Shown: positions 1 through 6,279, counted from the first letter of the stretch. The stretch is 7,363 nt of DNA from JAZNLR01 sp045579195 (GCA_045579195.1 JAZNLR010000069.1:1-7363), one strand, 5' to 3'. Notes: generated by a model not told the origin, from the letters alone. Made by a program: numbers and translations.

Positions 1-1838
1 CGGGACACGTTGACTTTACCGTTGAGGTAGAGCGTTCCCTCCGCATCTTGGACGGCGCTGTTGCGTTGTTCTGTGCAAAGGGTGGCGTTGAGCCGCAGAG
101 TGAGACCGTTTGGAGACAGGCTGATAAGTATAAAGTTCCCCGTTTGGCATTCGTTAACAAGATGGATATCAACGGTGCAAACTTTGAAAATGCCGTCCAG
201 ATGATGAAAGATCGCCTCGGAGCAAATGCAGTTCCGCTTCAGCTCCCGATCGGAAAGGAATCCGATTTCGTCGGAGTCGTTGATTTGATTGAAAATCATG
301 CAATCATCTATAAGGATGATCTTGGGAAGGACCTCGAAATTACTGAGATTCCCGAGAACATGAAGGATGAGGCGGAAGTCGCAAGACTGACGCTGATGGA
401 AGCTGTTGCAGATGCAGACGATGAATTGATGATGAAGTTCCTCGAAGGCGAGGAATTCACCGTTGAAGAAATCAAGAGAGGAATCCGTAAGTTGGTCATC
501 GACATGAAGATGACGCCGGTCCTCTGCGGAACGTCTTACCGCAACAAAGGCGTTCAGCCCCTTTTGGATGCTATCGTTGATTATCTCCCGAGTCCGCTCG
601 ACGTTGATCACGTCACCGGAATTAACCCCGACACCGGGGAAGAGGAGCAGAGAATCACGGGCGACGATCAGCCGTTCTCCGGTCTTGCATTCAAGATCAT
701 GGCAGATCCGTTCGTTGGCAGATTGGCATTCTTCCGTTGCTATAGCGGAACGTTGCAGTCCGGTTCGTACTGCTACAACAGCACGAAGGGCAAGCGTGAG
801 CGTGTTGGCCGCATCATGTTGATGCACGCAAACCACCGCGAAGAGATCTCCGAAATTTACTCGGGTGATATCGCTGCAATCATCGGCTTGAAGGACACCG
901 CAACCGGTGATACCCTCTGCGATGAGAAGGCGCCCATCATTCTTGAGTCGATGGAGTTCCCCGAGCCGGTTATCAACGTTGCGATCGAGCCGAAGACGAA
1001 ACAGGGTCAGGAAAAGATGACCATGGCGCTCGTCAAGTTGGCTGAAGAAGATCCGACCTTCCGCACTTACACCGATCAGGAAACCGGCCAGACCATTATC
1101 GCAGGAATGGGCGAGCTTCACTTGGACATCATCGTCGACAGATTGTTGCGCGAGTTCAAGGTCGAGGCAAACGTCGGACGTCCGCAGGTTGCTTACCGTG
1201 AGACCATCAAAAAGGCGGTTGAAGCAGAAGGTAAGTATGCACGTCAGTCCGGTGGTAAAGGACAGTACGGTCACTGTAAGATCAGACTCGAACCTCTGGA
1301 ACCCGGAAAGGGATACGAGTTCGTGGACGAAACCGTTGGCGGTTCCATCCCGAAGGAGTATATCCAGCCGATCAACAACGGTATCGTCGAGGCTTCCAAG
1401 AACGGAATCTTGGCAGGATACGAAGTTGTGGACTTCAAGGTCACCGTTTACGATGGATCTTATCACGAAGTCGACTCCTCCGAAATGGCGTTCAAGATCG
1501 CAGGATCTATGGCGTTTAAGGAGGGTATGAGAAAGGCAAGTGCTGTTCTTCTCGAACCGATGATGAAGGTTGAAGTCGTTCTCCCTGAGGATTACTTCGG
1601 CGACGTTATGGGCAACGTTTCCGGCCGTCGCGGAACCATTCTCGGAACGGAAGACAGAAACGGATCCAAGGTCATCAACGCAGAGATTCCTCTGTCCGAG
1701 ATGTTCGGTTATGCAACCGACTTGCGTTCCAGAACGCAGGGCCGCGGAATGTTCACGATGCAGTTTGATCACTATGCTGAAGTTCCCAAGAGTGTCGCAG
1801 AAAAGATCATTGGGGAAAGAGGCAGAAATAACAACTAA
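1..1838 (+). CDS. fusA: Elongation factor G, 5'-truncated by the window edge
   Basis: EF-G is the cytoplasmic GTPase that drives ribosomal translocation and, with RRF, ribosome recycling. The reading frame is open from base 3 and begins in the G3 motif (the GH of DTPGH, followed by VDFTVEVERS), so about 90 N-terminal residues with the P-loop and switch I lie outside the window; 611 residues are visible. The TTG at 48 is an internal Leu codon, not a start. The G4 motif NKMD is at 156-167. Domain II follows (SGLAFKIMADPFVG), then domain III, domain IV with the conserved QSGGKGQYGH stretch, and domain V (GNVSGRRGTILG). The C-terminus is ordinary, ending RGRNNN with TAA at 1836-1838. tuf follows after 61 nt with no terminator between them, so the two are probably co-transcribed in a str-type operon. 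The family assignment is essentially certain. Confidence 0.98.
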   Translation, partial: GHVDFTVEVERSLRILDGAVALFCAKGGVEPQSETVWRQADKYKVPRLAFVNKMDINGANFENAVQMMKDRLGANAVPLQLPIGKESDFVGVVDLIENHAIIYKDDLGKDLEITEIPENMKDEAEVARLTLMEAVADADDELMMKFLEGEEFTVEEIKRGIRKLVIDMKMTPVLCGTSYRNKGVQPLLDAIVDYLPSPLDVDHVTGINPDTGEEEQRITGDDQPFSGLAFKIMADPFVGRLAFFRCYSGTLQSGSYCYNSTKGKRERVGRIMLMHANHREEISEIYSGDIAAIIGLKDTATGDTLCDEKAPIILESMEFPEPVINVAIEPKTKQGQEKMTMALVKLAEEDPTFRTYTDQETGQTIIAGMGELHLDIIVDRLLREFKVEANVGRPQVAYRETIKKAVEAEGKYARQSGGKGQYGHCKIRLEPLEPGKGYEFVDETVGGSIPKEYIQPINNGIVEASKNGILAGYEVVDFKVTVYDGSYHEVDSSEMAFKIAGSMAFKEGMRKASAVLLEPMMKVEVVLPEDYFGDVMGNVSGRRGTILGTEDRNGSKVINAEIPLSEMFGYATDLRSRTQGRGMFTMQFDHYAEVPKSVAEKIIGERGRNNN

Positions 1839-1884
1839 GGCTCTTATTAATCACATTTCAAAATAAAAAACAAACCAAAAATTT

Positions 1885-1890
1885 AGGAGG
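1885..1890 (+). promoter_or_regulatory. Shine-Dalgarno site of tuf
   Basis: A full-consensus AGGAGG lies 9 nt upstream of the tuf ATG at 1900. It sits in a 61-nt A-rich gap after fusA that holds no visible promoter or terminator. The strength of the site fits the very high translation expected of EF-Tu and confirms the start. Confidence 0.93.
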
Positions 1891-1899
1891 ATTATTGAA

Positions 1900-3120
1900 A
1901 TGGCTAAGGCGAAATTCGACAGAAGCAAGCCCCACGTAAACGTGGGAACCATCGGTCACGTTGACCATGGTAAAACCACTCTGACCGCTGCAATCACCAT
2001 GACTATGGCTGCACAGGGTCAGGCAGAAAAGATGAGATATGATCAGATCGACAAGGCTCCCGAAGAGAGAGAAAGAGGTATTACCATCAATACCGCTCAC
2101 GTTGAGTATCAGACCGCTAAGCGTCACTATGCTCACGTTGACTGCCCGGGACACGCAGACTACGTTAAGAACATGATCACCGGTGCTGCTCAGATGGACG
2201 GCGCAATCTTGGTTGTTGCATCCACCGACGGTCCGATGCCTCAGACCCGTGAGCACATCTTGCTCGCTCGTCAGGTAGGTGTTCCTTACATCGTTGTCTT
2301 CATGAACAAGGTTGACCAGGTTGACGATCCCGAACTCCTCGAGCTCGTTGAAATGGAAATCCGTGAGTTGCTCTCTTCCTACGACTTCCCCGGCGACGAC
2401 ACCCCGATTGTTAAGGGTTCCGCTTTGAAGGCTTTGGAAGCTGCTACCTCTTGTGATGATCCTACTGCTCTTCAGGCTAACCCGGACTGCGCTTGCATTT
2501 ACGAGTTGATGGATGCAATCGACAGCTACATTCCTGATCCTGAGCGCGACTCCGCTAAGCCGTTCTTGATGCCTGTTGAGGGTGTTCACACCATCTCCGG
2601 CCGTGGTACGGTTGCTACCGGTAGAGTTGAGCGTGGTGTTGCTCACGTTGGCGACCCCATCGAAATCGTTGGATTGCAGGATAAGCCCAGCACTTCCGTC
2701 ATTACCGGACTCGAGATGTTCCACAAGCAGCTCGACGAAGCTATGGCAGGTGACAACGTTGGTGCATTGCTCCGTGGCGTTGACAGAAAGGCTATCGAGC
2801 GTGGACAGGTTATCGCTAAGCCCGGCTCCATCAAGCCCCACACGCACTTCGAGGCTCAGGTTTACGTCCTGACCAAGGAAGAGGGCGGACGTCACACTCC
2901 GTTCTTCAACGGATATCGTCCTCAGTTCTTCTTCAGAACGACCGACGTTACCGGTTCCACCGAGCTCCCTGCTGGCGTAGAGATGGTTATGCCTGGTGAC
3001 CACATCACCATGACCATTAAGCTCATCACCCCCGTTGCTATCGAAGAAGGTCTCCGTTTCGCTATTCGTGAAGGCGGCCGTACCGTTGGTTCGGGTGTTG
3101 TTTCCAAGATCATCGAATAA
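1900..3120 (+). CDS. tuf: Elongation factor Tu
   Basis: EF-Tu is the GTPase that delivers aminoacyl-tRNA to the ribosomal A site. All the GTPase motifs are present: P-loop GHVDHGKT (residues 19-26), switch I RGITI (59-63), DCPGH (81-85), NKVD (136-139, where NKCD is commonest) and SAL (174-176). Domains II and III follow, with the typical GRGTVATGR (234-242), RHTPF and the C-terminal REGGRTVGSG. The protein is 406 residues, 12 longer than the 394-residue E. coli protein. The excess is accounted for by an insertion between SALKALE and DSYIP (about 181-199) that contains Cys185, Cys197 and Cys199. The start is fixed by AGGAGG 9 nt upstream. It is the last gene of the fusA-tuf unit and is followed by a strong intrinsic terminator. 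Not one TTA, CTA or TCA codon is used, in keeping with strong codon bias. Confidence 0.99.
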   Translation: MAKAKFDRSKPHVNVGTIGHVDHGKTTLTAAITMTMAAQGQAEKMRYDQIDKAPEERERGITINTAHVEYQTAKRHYAHVDCPGHADYVKNMITGAAQMDGAILVVASTDGPMPQTREHILLARQVGVPYIVVFMNKVDQVDDPELLELVEMEIRELLSSYDFPGDDTPIVKGSALKALEAATSCDDPTALQANPDCACIYELMDAIDSYIPDPERDSAKPFLMPVEGVHTISGRGTVATGRVERGVAHVGDPIEIVGLQDKPSTSVITGLEMFHKQLDEAMAGDNVGALLRGVDRKAIERGQVIAKPGSIKPHTHFEAQVYVLTKEEGGRHTPFFNGYRPQFFFRTTDVTGSTELPAGVEMVMPGDHITMTIKLITPVAIEEGLRFAIREGGRTVGSGVVSKIIE

Positions 3121-3139
3121 TCTTGTAAAAACAGTTAAC

Positions 3140-3171
3140 AAAACGCGAAAGGTTTTCCTTTCGCGTTTTTT
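3140..3171 (+). terminator. Rho-independent terminator after tuf
   Basis: Perfect stem CGCGAAAGG (3144-3152) with CCTTTCGCG (3157-3165) around a TTTT loop, extended by AAAA/TTTT on the outside and followed by a T run (3166-3171, then further Ts to 3177). It begins 20 nt after the tuf stop codon and separates the str operon from the ATPase unit. Outer arms GTTAACAAAA (3134-3143) and TTTTGTTAAC (3174-3183) are also complementary, skipping over the T tract. Confidence 0.95.
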
Positions 3172-3207
3172 CTTTTTGTTAACTTCTTAACAGCAATCCT
3201 CAAACTG

Positions 3208-3236
3208 TTGACTTTCGAGGCGGAATTTTATATAAT
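3208..3236 (+). promoter_or_regulatory. Sigma-A/sigma-70 type promoter of the ATPase transcript
   Basis: The -35 box TTGACT (3208-3213) and the -10 box TATAAT (3231-3236) are separated by exactly 17 nt. Only one base differs from full consensus. Transcription would start near 3242-3245, about 30 nt before the riboswitch and 200 nt before the ATPase start codon. It lies downstream of the tuf terminator, so the ATPase has its own transcript. Confidence 0.9.
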
Positions 3237-3255
3237 CTCTTATAGATGAATATTG

Positions 3256-3272
3256 TCCTTATATAATAAGGA
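3256..3272 (+). repeat. Short palindrome at the 5' end of the ATPase leader
   Basis: TCCTTAT (3256-3262) and ATAAGGA (3266-3272) form a perfect 7-bp inverted repeat with a 3-nt centre. It starts about 12 nt after the predicted transcription start and abuts the closing helix of the riboswitch. It could be a 5' leader hairpin stacking on the aptamer, or an operator for a repressor. The sequence alone does not decide, and the AT-rich composition makes chance possible. Confidence 0.45.
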
Positions 3273-3367
3273 TTAAAAGGGAGTAGTTGTAAATCGGGGG
3301 TCAACATCCTGGCGCACGAGCGTCTGGCACCGATTCCGAACAAACTTTTCGGTAACGAGACTTTTAA
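3273..3367 (+). promoter_or_regulatory. yybP-ykoY family riboswitch (Mn2+ sensor)
   Basis: The conserved blocks of this aptamer are present in order: GGGAGTAG (3279-3286), GTCAACAT (3300-3307) and CGAGAC (3356-3361) followed by TTTTAA. The closing helix pairs TTAAAAG (3273-3279) with CTTTTAA (3361-3367), 7 bp perfect. Inner helices are AATCGG (3292-3297) with CCGATT (3330-3335); GGCGC (3311-3315) with GCGTC (3320-3324, one G-U) around ACGA; and CCGAA (3336-3340) with TTCGG (3348-3352). The family binds Mn2+ and turns on exporters, including P-type ATPases such as L. lactis YoaB and S. pneumoniae MgtA. Its place between a strong promoter and a P-type cation ATPase is the classic context. The identification is from memory of the consensus, not a covariance search. 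Confidence 0.9.
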
Positions 3368-3420
3368 CGGACCGCTTTTTCGTAAAGAATTAAAGAGCGT
3401 TATGTTATGAAGTCTTTTTT
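3358..3420 (+). terminator. Candidate riboswitch-controlled terminator (expression platform)
   Basis: AGACTT (3358-3363) is complementary to AAGTCT (3410-3415), which runs straight into six Ts (3415-3420). Inside, TAACG (3365-3369) pairs with CGTTA (3398-3402), and CTTTTT (3375-3380) with AAAGAG (3392-3397, one G-U). The left strand reuses the 3' strand of the aptamer closing helix (3361-3367) and part of CGAGAC, so the two folds exclude each other. Mn2+ binding would favour the aptamer and read-through. The stem is AU-rich and has a 5-nt and a 7-nt bulge, so it would be a weak terminator. The alternative is control at translation. Confidence 0.5.
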
Positions 3421-3432
3421 ATATTAAATCAT

Positions 3433-3440
3433 AGGATAGG
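3433..3440 (+). promoter_or_regulatory. Shine-Dalgarno region of the ATPase gene
   Basis: AGGATAGG ends 8 nt before the ATG at 3449 and is an imperfect AGGAGG-like site. It lies in the loop of a possible small hairpin, CATAG (3430-3434) with CTATG (3447-3451), whose right arm contains the start codon. The out-of-frame ATG at 3444 is too close to the site and does not lead into the conserved protein. Confidence 0.65.
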
Positions 3441-3448
3441 TAAATGCT

Positions 3449-6121
3449 ATGTACAGAAAAACGGTAGATGACGTTTGCACAGAGCTGAGTTGCGACCGTA
3501 AGGTCGGCCTTTCCGCGCAAGAAGCTGCAGAGCGCCTTGCGAAGAACGGAAAGAACGAGCTCCAGGAAAAGAAAAAGAAGAGCAAACTTGCCATCTTCTT
3601 GTCCCAGTTGAACGATCCGATGATCTTCATCCTCTTTGCTGCAGCAGGAATTTCCATCATCCTGAAGGAAATTGCAGACGCGGCGATCATTTTGGCGGTT
3701 GTGTTGCTCAACGCAATCATTGGAATGGTGCAGGAGGCAAAGGCAGAGGCCGCGCTTGACGCGCTCAAGAAGCTGTCCAGCCCGACGGCACTTGTCCGCA
3801 GAGACGGTCAGGTCATCGAAATTCCTGCTGCCGAGCTTGTCGTTGGCGATATCGTTATCCTCGACGCAGGCCGTGTTGTTCCGGCTGACTTGAGATTGAC
3901 GACTGCTGTTAACCTCAAGATTGAGGAATCTGCGTTGACGGGTGAATCGGTTGCTGTTGAAAAAGATTGCAACTTCTGCGCAGAAGACGAGATCGGAATC
4001 GGCGATCGCATCAACTGTGCATATTCTTCCACCAGCGTAACCTACGGCAGAGGCGAAGGCATCGTCATTGCAACGGGAATGCAGACCGAGATCGGTAAGA
4101 TCGCGACCATGATCAATGAGGAGAAGGATGAAATGACTCCGCTCCAAAAGCGTCTTGCAGACCTTGGCAAGGTGCTCGGCATCCTCGCGGTCGGAATCTG
4201 CGTTGCGCTGTTTGTTGTTGCGCTCATTCAAAAGCGTGATATCATTGAAATGCTCTTGACGGCAATTTCCCTTGCAGTCGCTGCAATTCCGGAGGGCTTG
4301 CCTGCCGTCGTTACCATCGTTCTCGCGCTTGGCGTTCAGAGAATGGTTAAGGTCAACACCATCGTTCGTAAGCTCCCGGCAGTTGAGACCTTGGGCGCTG
4401 TCAGCGTTGTCTGCTCGGATAAGACCGGAACGTTGACTCAGAACAGAATGACCGTCACGAAGGTGTTCGCTCGCGGACAGGTAATGGCTGTAAACGAACT
4501 TTCGAAAGAAGAAGACGAGCTGTTCTTGCGTGGATTTGTTCTCTGTAACGATGCATCCATCGCAGGCGGAAACAAGATCGGCGATCCGACTGAGATCGCG
4601 CTCCTTGACATGGGTGTTCCTTATGACGTTCTCCGCGAGGAAGTGGAGGTAGGATATCCGCGAATCAACGAGCAGGCATTTGACTCTGACCGTAAGATGA
4701 TGACCACCGTGCATCGCGATGCAAACGGCAAGGTCGAGGCATACACGAAGGGCGCTATGGACGTGATCTTGTCCCGCTGTACCGCTCGCTATGAAAACGG
4801 CGCGTTCCGTCCTATCACGGAGGACGACCGCATTGAAATCGCAAACGCATCCTCCCAGATGGCAAAAGACGCATTGCGCGTTCTTGCTCTTGCTGTGAAG
4901 ATGGATGACGACACCGCAACCGAAGAAAACCTTGCGTTCGTCGGTTTGGTTGGAATGATCGACCCGCCGCGTCCTGAAGCGAAGGACGCAGTTGAGTCCT
5001 TCAAGCGCGCAGGCATTCGCACCATCATGATCACGGGTGACCATCGTGACACCGCGTTTGCAATCGCAAAGGAATTGGGAATCGCAACCGAGGAATCTGA
5101 GTGCATCACCGGCGGAGAGCTCTCCGAGCTGACGCAGGAAGAATTGAACGCTCGCGTTCTCAACCTCCGCGTGTTTGCCCGCGTTTCTCCGGAACACAAG
5201 GTTATGATCGTCAAGGCATTTAAGGCCCACGGATTCATCGTCTCCATGACGGGTGACGGCGTTAATGACGCTCCTTCGCTTAAGGCTGCTGACATCGGCG
5301 TTGCAATGGGCATCACCGGAACGGACGTTTCCAAGGGCGCTGCCGACATGGTCTTGACCGATGACAACTTCGCAACCATCGAAAAGGCGGTTGAAGAGGG
5401 AAGAAACATTTACGGAAACATCAAGAAGTCCGTTCTGTTCCTGCTCTCCTCCAACTTCGGTGAGATCATCACGATGTTCGGCTCGATCGTTGCAGGTCTT
5501 GCAGCTCCGCTCAAGGCAATCCATATTCTTTGGGTCAACTTGATCACTGACTCTCTGCCCGGCCTTGCGCTTGGCGTTGACTCCAAGAACAAAGACATTA
5601 TGAAAGAACCTCCGCGTCGTGCAGACGAAAGCCTGTTCGCACATGGCGGCCTTGCAACCACCATTTTCTATGGCGTTGTGATCGGCTTGATCACGTTGAC
5701 TGCATTCCTTTATTCTCCGATCAAAGCACTCGGCGATGCAGGCATTGCAGTCACGCTTAAGAACATCATCCAGATCTTGGAAGGGGACGTCGAGCTTCTG
5801 ACTCACGCACAGACGTATGCATTCGTGACGCTCGCAATTAGCCAGCTGTTCCACGCAATCGGAATGCGCAACGTGAAGAAGACTGTTTTCAAGATGAATC
5901 ATCTCGAAAACAAGATGATGATCATTGCATTCATCGTCGGATTCGCACTCCAGATCGCAGTCACCGAAATCCCGTTCCTTGTAAACGCATTCGGAACGAC
6001 CCAGCTTGCTTTCATTGAGTGGGTTGAGCTTTGCGTTATCGCTTTGGTTCCTCTGTTTATCCACGAAGTTATCGTTTTCGTTCGTTGGATCGCAGAAAAG
6101 ATCAAGGCAAAGCGCGGATAA
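3449..6121 (+). CDS. P2A-type cation ATPase, probable Mn2+/Ca2+ exporter
   Basis: This is an integral membrane pump that uses ATP to expel divalent cations. At 890 residues it has the usual length for bacterial SERCA-like pumps. Order: cation ATPase N-terminal domain (1-50); TM1-TM2 (about 57-94); actuator domain with TGES (164-167); TM3-TM4 with the ion-binding PEGLP (281-285); phosphorylation site DKTGTLT with Asp324; nucleotide domain with KGA (Lys434); hinge TGDGVNDAP (from 601); then TM5-TM10. TM5 keeps Asn669 and Glu672 and TM6 keeps Asn697, Thr700 and Asp701, matching the SERCA Ca2+ ligands. The TM8 position of SERCA Glu908 appears to be Gln799, suggesting a single main ion site. The upstream yybP-ykoY riboswitch points to Mn2+ as a physiological substrate; Ca2+ transport alone is the alternative. 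It has its own promoter and terminator. No TTA, CTA or TCA codon occurs up to at least 6064. Confidence 0.95.
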   Translation: MYRKTVDDVCTELSCDRKVGLSAQEAAERLAKNGKNELQEKKKKSKLAIFLSQLNDPMIFILFAAAGISIILKEIADAAIILAVVLLNAIIGMVQEAKAEAALDALKKLSSPTALVRRDGQVIEIPAAELVVGDIVILDAGRVVPADLRLTTAVNLKIEESALTGESVAVEKDCNFCAEDEIGIGDRINCAYSSTSVTYGRGEGIVIATGMQTEIGKIATMINEEKDEMTPLQKRLADLGKVLGILAVGICVALFVVALIQKRDIIEMLLTAISLAVAAIPEGLPAVVTIVLALGVQRMVKVNTIVRKLPAVETLGAVSVVCSDKTGTLTQNRMTVTKVFARGQVMAVNELSKEEDELFLRGFVLCNDASIAGGNKIGDPTEIALLDMGVPYDVLREEVEVGYPRINEQAFDSDRKMMTTVHRDANGKVEAYTKGAMDVILSRCTARYENGAFRPITEDDRIEIANASSQMAKDALRVLALAVKMDDDTATEENLAFVGLVGMIDPPRPEAKDAVESFKRAGIRTIMITGDHRDTAFAIAKELGIATEESECITGGELSELTQEELNARVLNLRVFARVSPEHKVMIVKAFKAHGFIVSMTGDGVNDAPSLKAADIGVAMGITGTDVSKGAADMVLTDDNFATIEKAVEEGRNIYGNIKKSVLFLLSSNFGEIITMFGSIVAGLAAPLKAIHILWVNLITDSLPGLALGVDSKNKDIMKEPPRRADESLFAHGGLATTIFYGVVIGLITLTAFLYSPIKALGDAGIAVTLKNIIQILEGDVELLTHAQTYAFVTLAISQLFHAIGMRNVKKTVFKMNHLENKMMIIAFIVGFALQIAVTEIPFLVNAFGTTQLAFIEWVELCVIALVPLFIHEVIVFVRWIAEKIKAKRG

Positions 6122-6138
6122 GCGGTTTTGAAGAACAC

Positions 6139-6171
6139 AAAGGAGCGAAAGTTTTTCGCTCCTTTATTTTT
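6139..6171 (+). terminator. Rho-independent terminator after the ATPase gene
   Basis: AAAGGAGCGAAA (6139-6150) pairs perfectly with TTTCGCTCCTTT (6154-6165) around a 3-nt centre (in practice a larger loop), followed by ATTTTT. It begins 17 nt after the ATPase stop codon, so the pump is a single-gene transcript. Confidence 0.93.
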
Positions 6172-6186
6172 GCAGAAAAACGACAA

Positions 6187-6227
6187 AAAGCAAGGTATTT
6201 CTTGCTTTCAAGCACTTGAATTGCTTG
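6187..6227 (+). repeat. Cluster of CAAGCA/TGCTTG-type inverted repeats upstream of the rpmG promoter
   Basis: AAAGCAAG (6187-6194) pairs with CTTGCTTT (6201-6208), 8 bp with a 6-nt loop. Directly adjoining is CAAGCA (6209-6214) with TGCTTG (6222-6227), 6 bp with a 7-nt centre, whose right arm overlaps the -35 box. The 9-mer TCAAGCACT at 6208-6216 recurs exactly at 6256-6264, around the predicted transcription start. These could be regulator sites. On the minus strand the 8-bp hairpin is followed by a T-rich run and could act as a terminator for antisense transcription. Confidence 0.6.
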
Positions 6228-6253
6228 ACATCCCGAGAAAGGTATGATAAAAT
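6225..6253 (+). promoter_or_regulatory. Sigma-A/sigma-70 type promoter of rpmG-secE-nusG
   Basis: Consensus -35 TTGACA (6225-6230), a 17-nt spacer, and -10 TAAAAT (6248-6253) preceded by TGA, an extended -10 element. Transcription would start near 6260, giving a leader of about 108 nt before rpmG. It lies between the ATPase terminator and rpmG, so the operon starts here. I see no convincing riboswitch or protein-binding leader fold between 6280 and 6352. Confidence 0.9.
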
Positions 6254-6279
6254 AATCAAGCACTCTTTCTCGGGAGTGT
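6228..6279 (+). repeat. Long inverted repeat straddling the -10 box
   Basis: TCCCGAGAAAG (6231-6241) is the exact reverse complement of CTTTCTCGGGA (6265-6275), 11 bp. With one bulged G (6276), ACA (6228-6230) also pairs with TGT (6277-6279), making 14 bp. The left arm runs from the end of the -35 box into the spacer; the right arm lies just after the predicted transcription start; the -10 box is in the 23-nt interval. A transcript started here would carry only the right arm. Read-through RNA from upstream would carry both, followed by TATTTTTG (6279-6286). Confidence 0.8.

Noticed and set aside
48..50. TTG as the start of the EF-G gene
   Set aside because: The same frame is open back to base 3 and encodes conserved EF-G sequence (GHVDFTVEVERSLRI), so this TTG is an internal leucine codon and the real start is outside the window.
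1839..1899. Terminator or promoter between fusA and tuf
   Set aside because: The gap is A-rich, with no stable hairpin and no paired -35/-10 boxes; only the tuf Shine-Dalgarno site can be supported.
1858..3141. 427-codon open frame on the minus strand opposite tuf
   Set aside because: It is exactly in register with tuf codons and follows from tuf lacking TTA, CTA and TCA. The protein resembles no family and is low in complexity; no ribosome site or promoter was recognised.
3262..3267. A second TATAAT as an alternative -10 box
   Set aside because: No reasonable -35 box lies 16-18 nt upstream (the bases there are CTCTTA-like). It is part of the small leader palindrome.
3444..3446. ATG just upstream as the ATPase start
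   Set aside because: It is in another frame, does not lead into the conserved protein and lies only 3 nt from the Shine-Dalgarno-like site.
3419..6064. 881-codon open frame on the minus strand opposite the ATPase
   Set aside because: Again in register with the sense codons and explained by codon bias. The product is rich in Asp, Asn, Arg and Cys with no recognisable domain.
6243..6248. TATGAT as the -10 box of the rpmG promoter
   Set aside because: It would leave only 12 nt to TTGACA; TAAAAT at 6248-6253 has the ideal 17-nt spacer.
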